Shown here one piece after another: positions 7,443-13,762 of a DNA stretch of 64,000 bases (position 1 is its first letter; the number at the start of each line of letters is the position of its first letter). Source of the DNA: Xylophilus sp. (GTDB lineage: Bacteria; Pseudomonadota; Gammaproteobacteria; Burkholderiales; Burkholderiaceae_C); NCBI GenBank assembly GCA_009914555.1, contig WNDY01000002.1, forward strand, positions 1-64,000, read 5' to 3'. The notes below the pieces were generated by a model. The model was not told where the DNA came from. It was given only the letters and a program-made list of their open reading frames with translations, and did not search any database. A program made the position numbers and the translations under genes.

Positions 7443-8528
7443 TTAGGCACCTCCGGCACTGGCCCATCCCGCAATCTCCATCTTCATGTCGGGCGTGAGC
7501 AGTTCTTTCGTTTCGATCATGGCGATGAGGTCATTCACCGGCTTGCCGGCTTCGACCTGCTTCTTCCAGCCCGGCGACTTCTTGGCGAAGTTCTCGGGGC
7601 TGCACGTCGGCAGGGTCTTCCCGCCGCCCTTGCCCGCGCCGCCGGTGTTGCCAGCACCAGCACCCTTGCCAGCCTGTTCGGCCTTGTTCTCCATGACGCT
7701 CTTCCACGAGGATTCGCCGTCGCGGATGGCACCGTAGATGCCCCGCAGATTCACCAGCTCGGCGGGCGAGCAGGTGTCCAGCGTGTGGCCCAGGTATTCG
7801 GTCAGGTCGGCGGCCTTGACGCCGATTTCGTTGAAGGCGTCGGCGATGCGCTTGCGTTCGGCGTCGGGGTCGCGCGCGGCCTCGTCGAGGCGGATGGCCT
7901 TGATGATTCCCTCGGCCTCGTCCTGCATGTCGCCAGGGATGATGCGCAGGCCCAGCGTGCGGATGGCCTTGGAGATTTGCGCGGCGCGCTTGTTCAGCAG
8001 GTCGTCGTCGGTGGCTGGCACCGTATAGACGTTGCGGTTGTAGCTGTTCTTGCGCACGCTGATGTAGCTGCCGTCGTCGGCGGGCTTCGAGCGTTCGACG
8101 GTCTTGGTCACGCGCACGTCGAGCGGGTAGGTGAGGTTGGATTCCAGGTCGGTCACGCTGACGCGGTGGATTTCCTTGCTCTCGTCCTCGAAGATCATGG
8201 TGGTTTCAACCAGGACGTTCGTCATGCAGCGCAGCGCGACTTCGACGAAGCGGATCCCCAGACCTTCCACGCCGTCGCCGATGGGCTTGCGGTAGTAGGC
8301 GCTCTTGTTGTGCGCGAAGCTGGGGCGGCGGCACTCCTTGAGCAGGTCTTGGCGCACCTGATCCCAGTTGCGCGGGCGGCGCAGCGCCATGACGTAGCGC
8401 GCTTCGACGACAGCCTTTGCTTGGGCGGCCACGTAGGCGGACGCGGTTTCGGTAGTGGCGAGCGTGACGGCGGAACCGCCGAACTCTTGACGGGCAGCGA
8501 GCGCGCCGCCCTGTTGCATGTTGTCCAT
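7443..8528 (-). CDS. probable single-strand annealing protein (recombinase partner)
   Basis: This 361-residue protein lies directly upstream of the YqaJ exonuclease, the usual place of a RecT/Beta/Erf-type annealing protein. The sequence is not obviously any of those. Its N-terminal half has a conserved-looking core (ALRRPRNWDQVRQDLLKEC, then GLGIRFVEVALRCMTNVLVE, then DLESNLTYPLDVRVTKTVER). A Gly-rich linker near residue 285 (GKGAGAGNTGGAGKGGGK) is followed by a lysine-containing tail, common in SSAPs. The assignment comes mainly from synteny; the family could be a less-studied SSAP group. Confidence 0.5.
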   Translation of the reverse strand: MDNMQQGGALAARQEFGGSAVTLATTETASAYVAAQAKAVVEARYVMALRRPRNWDQVRQDLLKECRRPSFAHNKSAYYRKPIGDGVEGLGIRFVEVALRCMTNVLVETTMIFEDESKEIHRVSVTDLESNLTYPLDVRVTKTVERSKPADDGSYISVRKNSYNRNVYTVPATDDDLLNKRAAQISKAIRTLGLRIIPGDMQDEAEGIIKAIRLDEAARDPDAERKRIADAFNEIGVKAADLTEYLGHTLDTCSPAELVNLRGIYGAIRDGESSWKSVMENKAEQAGKGAGAGNTGGAGKGGGKTLPTCSPENFAKKSPGWKKQVEAGKPVNDLIAMIETKELLTPDMKMEIAGWASAGGA

Positions 8529-8563
8529 GTGTTTTCCTTGATGATGGGATGGATGGGCGGCGG

Positions 8564-8662
8564 TTACAGCGTGACCTTGGCGAGACGCCAGGACTTGCGG
8601 ATGCCGTACCCGCGTTTGAGGTAGTAGTGAAAATCGGCCAGCAGCTTCAGCGTCTTCTTCAT
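8564..8662 (-). CDS. very small basic phage protein
   Basis: This is a 32-residue peptide, MKKTLKLLADFHYYLKRGYG and then IRKSWRLAKVTL. It is basic and predicted helical, and it resembles a class of tiny proteins with a YYLKRGY...SWRLAxxTL ending that I have seen in other prophages. Its ATG overlaps the end of the upstream reading frame (ATGA at 8659-8662). Function is unknown. Confidence 0.5.
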   Translation of the reverse strand: MKKTLKLLADFHYYLKRGYGIRKSWRLAKVTL

Positions 8663-8855
8663 CGGGCCGGCTCCACGCTGATCTTGGAAATGCCGAACCG
8701 TTCGAGCGCGTCGATGGCGGCGTCGCAGGTGCTGGTGAAGAGCGCGGCGTAGCGGAAGCGTGCGCCCGTGGTCGTCGTCACCTTGACCTGGCACTTGATG
8801 GGCGGCTTAGGCGTGCGAAGTCGCCCGCCAAGGCCGCAGCCTGCGGTGTGCTCAT
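8659..8855 (-). CDS. small phage protein, possibly frameshifted
   Basis: An ATG at 8855 with AAGGGA upstream starts MSTPQAAALAGDFARL, but this frame stops at 8778. From about 8806 the -1 frame continues as KPPIKCQVKVTTTTGARFRY and on to ERFGISKISVEPAR, ending in an ATGA overlap at 8659. The two halves together look like one typical small phage protein of about 65 residues. Either a 1-base indel has split it, or only a 40-residue product is made from the GTG at 8781. A programmed -1 shift is possible but there is no classic slippery site. Confidence 0.4.
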
Positions 8856-8866
8856 GGCTTTCCCTT

Positions 8867-9433
8867 TCAGATGGTTCCGAACGGATGCAGGCACCGCTTG
8901 GCGTCGATGTACGCCTGCTGGGCCTGCAATGGGTCGGAGAAGTGGCCCAGGAATTGACGCTCCCGGTTCAGCGTGATGTGGGCGCGGAACGTGCCCTCGC
9001 GCCGGCCTTGGCTGACGCCTATCAGGCCGGTGCTACTGTGCCGCGCTGCCCGGCGGCGGTTCTGCTGGTTCTCGGTATTCGAGAGCTCGCGCAAGTTGCC
9101 GATGCGGTTGTCGTCGCGCCTGCCGTTGATGTGATCGACCAGCTTTTCCGGCCAGACCCCATACATGTAGAGCCACGCGAGACGGTGCGCGTTGTAGTCC
9201 TTGCCCGCAATGCGGATGCGGACGTAGCCGTTTCGCATCGTTCCTGCCGGGCTTCCGGCGGGAGCGCGGTTCGACTGGGGAACGCGCCAGGTGAAGACGC
9301 CGGTGTAGGGGTCATAGTGCAGAAGGAGCCGAAGCACTTCCGCCGTGATCGCCAGAGTGCCATTTTTCGCGCCGCGAAAAAACCGGGCAGCCTGCTCGGC
9401 AGGCTCGCCCGGATACATGACACATGCCGACAT
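8867..9433 (-). CDS. HNH endonuclease with AP2-like C-terminus
   Basis: This 188-residue protein is of the phage-encoded HNH/AP2 type. Residues 43-50 (PYTGVFTW) and 91-130 (YNAHRLAWLYMYG, then LVDHINGRRDDNRIGNLREL) are the HNH_3 core; the catalytic His is in VDHINGRRDDNR. The C-terminal GLIGVSQGRREGTFRAHITL segment is AP2-like DNA binding. The frame opens at 9433, only 7 bp after the lectin-fold gene stops. A strong terminator-like hairpin (9377-9412) lies inside its first 20 codons, so translation may start later, or expression may be low. It could be a free-standing homing endonuclease. Confidence 0.85.
   Translation of the reverse strand: MSACVMYPGEPAEQAARFFRGAKNGTLAITAEVLRLLLHYDPYTGVFTWRVPQSNRAPAGSPAGTMRNGYVRIRIAGKDYNAHRLAWLYMYGVWPEKLVDHINGRRDDNRIGNLRELSNTENQQNRRRAARHSSTGLIGVSQGRREGTFRAHITLNRERQFLGHFSDPLQAQQAYIDAKRCLHPFGTI
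9377..9412 (-). terminator. rho-independent terminator after the lectin-fold gene
   Basis: On the minus strand, CCGGGC-G-AGCCTGC pairs with GCAGGCT-GCCCGG around a 3-nt loop (13 bp with one bulged G) and is followed by TTTTTT. It lies 28-63 bp beyond the stop of the lectin-fold gene and overlaps the first codons of the HNH reading frame. A hairpin just 3' of a variable region is also a feature of diversity-generating retroelement targets, which is an alternative reading. Confidence 0.7.
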
Positions 9434-9439
9434 GACCCA

Positions 9440-10414
9440 TTACACCTTTGCGAGGCGACCGCCGACATGCGTGCCGACGTACGCCGCGGGACCGTTGACG
9501 CGCAGGCAGAAGAGCCCGCCGCTCGCGCCGTGGCCCCACCCGCCGCCGTGGTACGCCACGCCGCCAGACCAGAACCACGAGTAGTTGCCGTAGGCCGCGT
9601 CTTCTTGCTCGTCGCGGGTCTTCTTGGGCATGAACACCGCGCCCAGGTCGAAGCCCTCGCCAACGTTGCGCAGGCGCTTATGGATCCAGCCATGCTCCGG
9701 CGCTTCGATGCCGGTGTTGAGCAGGTTGCGGTGGCCGTCCTTGTCCCAGATGAGGAACTCGCGGTTCGCTCCGGTCTGCAAGCCGTCCAGCATCTGCCAG
9801 ACGTTGCCCCAGAGGCCCGTGATGCCACGGTAGGCCGCCTGTACCACCTCGGCGTCATCGACCTTGCGCACGCCGTTCCCGTCGGTATAACCCTCGCCAA
9901 GGATGGACTTGACGTTGGGCGTGCCGCACTCGATCAGGGCCCGCGCCTGGATGGCCGCGAGCTGGTAGATGCTCCACAACATCCAGCCCTCGCCGCGCGC
10001 GGCGGCGCGCGCCTGCATGGTGGGGAAGTCGATGCGCGCCAGCGGCATCAGGCCGGCTTGCGAGCCCAGCTTGCCGTCGCCGTCCGGCGTGCCCTGGTAC
10101 TTGCCCAGCCAGTATTGCGCGAGGTCGGTGCCGTTGTTGCGGAAGGCCGGATGCAGCGCGTAGCCTTCGGCGGGTTCGTCGCTCACCCAGAGCGCCTTCT
10201 TGCCCAGCAGCGGGCCGTCGCGCACGATGTCGGAGCGGTAGTAGAAGGCCGGCACGCGCACCATGCTCTGGCCGTCGATTTCCTCGTCGGCGATGCCGGC
10301 GAAGGTCGGGTGGTTGCTGAAGAAGCTGGCGTCCGGGGTGATGATGGCGCCGCTGTTGTCGATGCGCGTCCAGGGCGCGTGCTTTTTGCCGAAGACGATG
10401 CCGATTTGGCTCAT
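9440..10414 (-). CDS. C-type-lectin-fold (Mtd/formylglycine-enzyme-like) variable-type protein
   Basis: This is a 324-residue protein. The ATG at 10414 is chosen for AAGGA seven bases upstream. The N-terminus (SQIGIVFGKKHAPWTRIDNS, then FFSNHPTFAG, MVRVPAFYYRSDI) is clearly related to the C-terminal domain of the tail fibre at 63760-64000. The C-terminus (ITGLWGNVWQMLDG, then FWSGGVAYHGGGWGHGASGG, FCLRV, VGGRLAKV) is the CLec/FGE fold used by variable proteins of diversity-generating retroelements. At positions where such proteins usually have Asn, the codons here are GGC, CAC, AGC, CGC, GGT, TAC and CAT, as expected from substitution of adenines in AAC/AAT. The product is a likely receptor-binding or display protein, oddly placed in the early operon. 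Confidence 0.75.
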   Translation of the reverse strand: MSQIGIVFGKKHAPWTRIDNSGAIITPDASFFSNHPTFAGIADEEIDGQSMVRVPAFYYRSDIVRDGPLLGKKALWVSDEPAEGYALHPAFRNNGTDLAQYWLGKYQGTPDGDGKLGSQAGLMPLARIDFPTMQARAAARGEGWMLWSIYQLAAIQARALIECGTPNVKSILGEGYTDGNGVRKVDDAEVVQAAYRGITGLWGNVWQMLDGLQTGANREFLIWDKDGHRNLLNTGIEAPEHGWIHKRLRNVGEGFDLGAVFMPKKTRDEQEDAAYGNYSWFWSGGVAYHGGGWGHGASGGLFCLRVNGPAAYVGTHVGGRLAKV

Positions 10415-10658
10415 GTTGATGTCCTTTGCGTTGATGGGGTGCTTGATGGGCGGGGCGGGGTTCCGGCTTTCACCATGTCCGGCATGGGCCTGTGCGCGTT
10501 CAGGCTCGCGTCCTACTCGCTGCGTCTGGCTGCGCACGACCGCCGAAGCAATCCCAGGCCAGCATCCGCTTTCGTTCCGGTTTCCACGACCTCCGGCTGG
10601 TCGAACAGACGTGCGCCCGGTTTGATTCCCAGTCCAGCCTGTCAGTGGGGTCGGAAGG

Positions 10659-10734
10659 TGGTAGCGGCGGCTGGAATCGAACCAGCGACCTCCGGCTTAT
10701 GAAGCCGGCGAGCTGCCAACTGCTCTACGCCGCA
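10659..10734 (-). tRNA. tRNA-Met (CAT), initiator-like
   Basis: The minus strand folds as a complete cloverleaf. The acceptor stem has 6 bp with a U1-U72 mismatch. The D stem is GAGC/GCTC, the anticodon stem CCGGC/GCCGG with loop TTCATAA (anticodon CAT at 10699-10701), the variable loop AGGTC, and the T stem GCTGG/CCAGC with TTCGATT. The CCA end is encoded. The unpaired 1-72 position, the A11-U24 pair and overall similarity to E. coli tRNA-fMet in D arm, variable loop and T arm suggest an initiator tRNA. Only two of the three consecutive G-C pairs expected in an initiator anticodon stem are in the initiator orientation (third is C31-G39). It lies between two leftward genes and is probably cut from the operon transcript. 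Confidence 0.9.
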
Positions 10735-10740
10735 ATTCGG

Positions 10741-11004
10741 TCAATTGAGCCCGGTTTCGGGCGGCGCGGTGCGCACGATGCGCGCCGCTTCCTCGAAGGC
10801 TTTTGCAAGCTGTTCCCGGCGCGCCGGCGACTTGGGCAGCCAGAACGTCACGGCGCTGCGGTCATCGTCCTGCGGCGGGTGGTGCAGCCTGTCGCTGCTG
10901 TGCAAGATGAACTGGACGGCGTGGTAAGTGATGCCGGTGTTGCTCGGCTTTTCGACGCGCAGCACTTCGTCGGTCAGTTCCTGGCTGTAGATGTTGATGC
11001 GCAT
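10741..11004 (-). CDS. small phage protein of unknown function
   Basis: This 87-residue protein starts at the ATG at 11004. It has a mixed beta start (MRINIYSQELTDEVLRVEKP) and a helical C-terminus (EQLAKAFEEAARIVRTAP). It looks like a conserved early-region phage protein but carries no motif that I can tie to a function. It ends 7 bp before the tRNA gene on the same strand. Confidence 0.6.
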   Translation of the reverse strand: MRINIYSQELTDEVLRVEKPSNTGITYHAVQFILHSSDRLHHPPQDDDRSAVTFWLPKSPARREQLAKAFEEAARIVRTAPPETGLN

Positions 11005-11013
11005 GTCCTACCC

Positions 11014-11292
11014 CTATGCTGTGCGATGGAAGCGCCCGGTGAAGGCGTAGCGGAAGTGCGCGCGGGCGCTGGTATTGCCGACGGTGCGCTGGCGGAAGGT
11101 GCGGTCGTCGTACTGACCGCCTTTCGCCATCCAGCCAAAGGCGATGCCAAGGTGCAGCGCGCGATCACGCCAGCCGCGCCCGCTGTTCTTGCGGAAGCCG
11201 CCAAGGATCCCAGGCGGGGTCGGGCCATCGACGGCCCAGCCGGTGCCGGCCAGGGCGATGCGACGGAAGAAGCGTTCGATGCGTTTCATCAT
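11014..11292 (-). CDS. small basic phage protein of unknown function
   Basis: This is a 92-residue protein. The tandem ATGATG at 11292 is preceded by CCGGAG at good spacing, so I start there; an upstream in-frame ATG (11385) lacks a comparable site. It is rich in Gly and Arg (GILGGFRKNSGRGWRDRALH, GWMAKGGQYDDRTFRQR). No family is recognised. It is 10 bp from the next leftward gene. Confidence 0.5.
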   Translation of the reverse strand: MMKRIERFFRRIALAGTGWAVDGPTPPGILGGFRKNSGRGWRDRALHLGIAFGWMAKGGQYDDRTFRQRTVGNTSARAHFRYAFTGRFHRTA

Positions 11293-11442
11293 GGCTTTGC
11301 TCCGGTGGTTGATGAGGTTGATGGCGGTCGGGCTACCTGCACCATTTGCAAGCGCGCTTGTCTCGGCCTGGCTGGCAGGCGTCATCGGAGCTCGTCCGCC
11401 GCCTGCCCGTCCTCACGGGTAGGGGATTCGGTCATGCGATCG

Positions 11443-11556
11443 CCATCAAGGGGCGCCCCGGAGACGGGCTCCAACTTGCCCGTGGGTGCTTCGCTCTGGG
11501 GTTGGTCGGCGCTGGATTTGCCCAGGGCGCCTCTTGATGGCCCCGGCGATTGCCGG
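11443..11556. ncRNA. candidate structured RNA element between two leftward genes
   Basis: Positions 11443-11458 pair with 11525-11540 over 16 bp with one G-T wobble (plus-strand sense). The enclosed 66 nt can form two further hairpins, ACGGGC/GCCCGT (11464-11483) and CTGGG/CCCAG (11496-11524), giving a three-way junction. A separate CCCGGC/GCCGGG hairpin follows at 11542-11557. No gene of any length fits here. The G-T pair would be an A-C mismatch on the minus strand, which mildly favours a plus-strand RNA, although the flanking genes run leftward. It could be a small RNA, a processing or antitermination element, or simply a stable hairpin. Confidence 0.4.
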
Positions 11557-11567
11557 GACGCATGGGA

Positions 11568-11858
11568 TTACGCGGTGGCGGTTTCCTCACTGGCGGGCGG
11601 CTCGGCCACGCGCAGGTACGGGTGCTTCTCGGTTTCCTTCTTGATGTGCTGGCTGAAGTGCGTGCCCAGCGATTCGGCGCTGTCGAAGGTGGCGAAGTCT
11701 TCGGGGGTGAAGTTCGCGTAGTGGTACAGCGCGCCCTGGCTGCCGTCGCCGCGCTTGAAGCGGATGGCGAGGGTGTTGGTTTCAGCGTTGTGGCCGATCT
11801 CGGCGATGCGCGAGGATTCGACCGCCTTCATGGCGATGGGGCTGGCGTCAATTTGCAT
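11568..11858 (-). CDS. KTSC-domain protein
   Basis: This is a 96-residue protein. The ATG at 11858 is preceded by AAAGG at good spacing; an ATG further upstream has none. Residues about 10-70 (MKAVESSRIAEIGHNAETNT... YHYANFTPEDFATFDSAESL) are the KTSC domain, a short beta-rich module common in phage proteins and of unknown biochemical function. The tail is Glu/Ala-rich. It is the first recognisable gene after the long pL leader. Confidence 0.75.
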   Translation of the reverse strand: MQIDASPIAMKAVESSRIAEIGHNAETNTLAIRFKRGDGSQGALYHYANFTPEDFATFDSAESLGTHFSQHIKKETEKHPYLRVAEPPASEETATA

Positions 11859-12350
11859 GGTTGGCCTTTCGGTTGTGGTTGAGGGGAGCATCAGCACCGG
11901 CGACTGGGTGCAATCGGCGGTGGTGATGGCCCTGTTTCCAGGGCATCACTCCGGACAGACGCTGGGCCTGGCCGGTTGCGGCATTGATGCGACGTAGTGC
12001 GCGCGCCGCGCCCCTGCTGTGCCCGCTGTCACGGGCGTCTCGCCCCGACTTCGCGGGGCCTGGTTGCAAGGGGCTTCTACTTCTGCCCGTCGTTACCTGC
12101 GCCACGGACGGGTGGGCGTTCGCAGTTCGCAAATAGCGAACGTGCAAACCGAATCTATGGTTTCAACGCAGCCCCACGGGCCACTCCCCCAGGGAGATTC
12201 GGGTTTCGCGCACTTTTGCTTCTGCCGTGCGCGCCACGGGGCAGGAGGTTGTCGCCGCGCCCTCTTGCGAAGGGGCCTCGCCTCTGTTCATCCACCAAGT
12301 TTTTAAGGAGCACCGCGCTCTGCATTTGCCTGCTGTTGCGCGCTTAAGTA
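11859..12350 (-). other. long structured leader of the leftward operon
   Basis: About 490 bases separate the predicted pL start (12350) from the KTSC gene. Several strong hairpins occur: 11923-11949 (11 bp with one bulge, TTTC/GAAA tetraloop), 12021-12036 (GCCCG/CGGGC, 6-nt loop) and 12042-12059 (GCCCCG/CGGGGC, 6-nt loop). The last two resemble boxB-sized nut hairpins. Two overlapping minus-strand frames (to 12163 and 11848-12147) encode peptides I recall from other prophage leaders, but neither has a ribosome site. I read this as a regulatory leader (antitermination or immunity RNA) rather than protein-coding. No other gene is seen. Confidence 0.45.
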
Positions 12351-12384
12351 AGGCGAATGATAGCACCGTGCTTTTCTTTGTCAA
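12350..12384 (-). promoter_or_regulatory. pL: leftward early promoter
   Basis: On the minus strand, TTGACA (12379-12384) is a perfect -35 hexamer and TATCAT (12357-12362) a good -10, with a 16-bp spacer, predicting a start near 12350. The operator at 12361-12373 fills the spacer and touches the -10, and the second operator lies just upstream of the -35. A bound repressor should therefore block it. It drives the leftward operon. Confidence 0.8.
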
Positions 12385-12397
12385 TAGCACCGTGCTA
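12361..12397. promoter_or_regulatory. OL operators (two 13-bp palindromes)
   Basis: TAGCACCGTGCTT (12361-12373) and TAGCACCGTGCTA (12385-12397) are near-perfect dyads with centres 24 bp apart. The same palindrome occurs three times at 14223-14283 with identical spacing. The two clusters flank the repressor-containing segment and overlap pL and pR, as lambda OL and OR do. They are the presumed binding sites of the 13763-14209 repressor and the Cro-like protein. Confidence 0.85.
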
Positions 12398-12406
12398 AAT
12401 TTTTCG

Positions 12407-12435
12407 ACAAAAGAAAACCCGGCCAAATGGCCGGG
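12407..12435 (-). terminator. terminator of the repressor operon
   Basis: CCCGGCCA (12418-12425) pairs with TGGCCGGG (12428-12435) around two bases. On the minus strand this hairpin is followed by TTTTCTTTTG. It lies 33 bp past the stop of the secreted-protein gene and just before OL, so it would stop repressor-operon transcripts before they enter pL. Confidence 0.8.
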
Positions 12436-12467
12436 CTTCTGGGCGGTGCGGGGGGGGGGAGGGGCGG

Positions 12468-12905
12468 CTATCTCATGCCGGCGCCCTGTAGGCCGGTCAG
12501 CATGGCGGGTACACCTGGCCGCAGGGTTTCATCGGACAGGGATTGCAGCACGTCGGGATTCAAGCCGGACAGGTCGGATATGCGCGCGCGGATGGCGTCG
12601 CCGGCGTACTGCGGGCTCGGGCCGCGCCGCTGCTTGCGTGCAAAGGATGCCTCGATCAGGCCGCCGGACATTGCCGCCGTGGCGCAGGCAGCCACCACGT
12701 TTTTGTCGGCGCGCTTGGTCTTCGATGCGTCGTCCCAGCACTTCATTTCGTCGGCGAACATTTGGGGCACGCCACCCTCGGCGTAGGCTTGGAACATCAT
12801 CCCGGCAATCGTCGATATTTGCTGATCGGACAGCGCGGGTGGTGCTGCCTGCGCTACGCCGGCCAGCAGCACGGCGGCAAGGAGCGTGGTGCGAAGCATG
12901 GTCAT
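12468..12905 (-). CDS. secreted/periplasmic protein of the lysogeny operon
   Basis: This 145-residue protein has a clear signal peptide (MTMLRTTLLAAVLLAGVAQA, cleavage after AQA). The mature part has two cysteines (KCWDD, AACATA) that could form a disulfide. No family is recognised. It lies downstream of the repressor in the leftward immunity operon, with an ATGA overlap to the upstream gene, so it is expected to be made in the lysogen. That makes it a candidate superinfection-exclusion or lysogenic-conversion protein, by position. A run of ten G residues (12450-12459) follows its stop codon. Confidence 0.65.
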   Translation of the reverse strand: MTMLRTTLLAAVLLAGVAQAAPPALSDQQISTIAGMMFQAYAEGGVPQMFADEMKCWDDASKTKRADKNVVAACATAAMSGGLIEASFARKQRRGPSPQYAGDAIRARISDLSGLNPDVLQSLSDETLRPGVPAMLTGLQGAGMR

Positions 12906-13732
12906 GGTGCGATTCCTTTCTGTTCTTTCTTGGCCTGATACTCTGCCATCTTCTCAATGAGCGTGAGCTTCATTTCCATGCCCACGGCGCGTTCGGCGCG
13001 CTGCTTGGTGATGCCAAGGGCTTCCGCAATCTCGGCGATCTTCTTTCCGCTCGATTTTAATTCCTTCGCGCGCATCGGCCCTACACCGAACTCCCAGAAC
13101 GTCACGGCCTGTTGCGCGATGGCCTGGGTGATGGACTCTTCCGATTCAGGCAACTCGCTCTGCGCAATAGGGCGCACGAAGTCGGCGCGTAGCTCGCGGT
13201 TTCGCGCTACGACACCGAAGCCACCGGCACTCGCCGCAATGACTGCGACGCGGTTGATGTCGTGCATGGTGGATGGTGGAGGAAGCATCGCCGGTTCTTC
13301 TTCCTCGTGCTCTTCGCCCTCATCCTCAAATACTGCCGTAGGGCTGATGCCGACGCATAGCCATGTGTCGGAGCCTTCCAGTTTCACCTTGACCTCGAAC
13401 CCATCGAGCAAGGCACGGTCGTCGTGCTGGGCTGTATGCTTCTCCAACACGCAGATGGTGGCCGGCCCGTACAGCGCCTTGTGCGCCTCAAGGTTTGGGT
13501 CGTTCAGGAAGACATGGGATCCGCCGCGCAGCTTTCCTTCGACGCAAGGGATGCTCAGCTTGGCTACCTGGGCGGTGATGCGCGCCAAACCAGTTTCCAC
13601 GACACGCTCGCGGTGTGCCGGCTCGATGCTGCACAGGTCGTCTGGCGCGCCCTCGTTGATGTGATAGAAGCCCAGCATGAAGCGCAGGATGGTTTCTATG
13701 TCATCGGTGGCGACTTCGATTTTTTCTTGCAC
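12902..13732 (-). CDS. unknown protein with C-terminal HTH-like segment, next to the repressor
   Basis: This 276-residue soluble protein has an acidic linker near residue 140 (EDEGEEHEEEEPAM). Its C-terminal segment (GKKIAEIAEALGITKQRAERAVGME) looks like a helix-turn-helix. The N-terminal 130 residues have no motif I recognise. It lies between the repressor and the secreted-protein gene in one operon, so it is likely expressed in lysogens. Possible roles include a co-repressor or a superinfection function; the sequence does not decide. Confidence 0.55.
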   Translation of the reverse strand: MQEKIEVATDDIETILRFMLGFYHINEGAPDDLCSIEPAHRERVVETGLARITAQVAKLSIPCVEGKLRGGSHVFLNDPNLEAHKALYGPATICVLEKHTAQHDDRALLDGFEVKVKLEGSDTWLCVGISPTAVFEDEGEEHEEEEPAMLPPPSTMHDINRVAVIAASAGGFGVVARNRELRADFVRPIAQSELPESEESITQAIAQQAVTFWEFGVGPMRAKELKSSGKKIAEIAEALGITKQRAERAVGMEMKLTLIEKMAEYQAKKEQKGIAP

Positions 13733-13762
13733 TACGTTCCCCTCGACCAGACTAGCGTCAGC

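Noticed and set aside
10415..10658. Template repeat or second tRNA in the 244-bp gap before the lectin-fold gene
   Set aside because: I found no stretch resembling the variable region and no second cloverleaf; only the ribosome site and unremarkable sequence.
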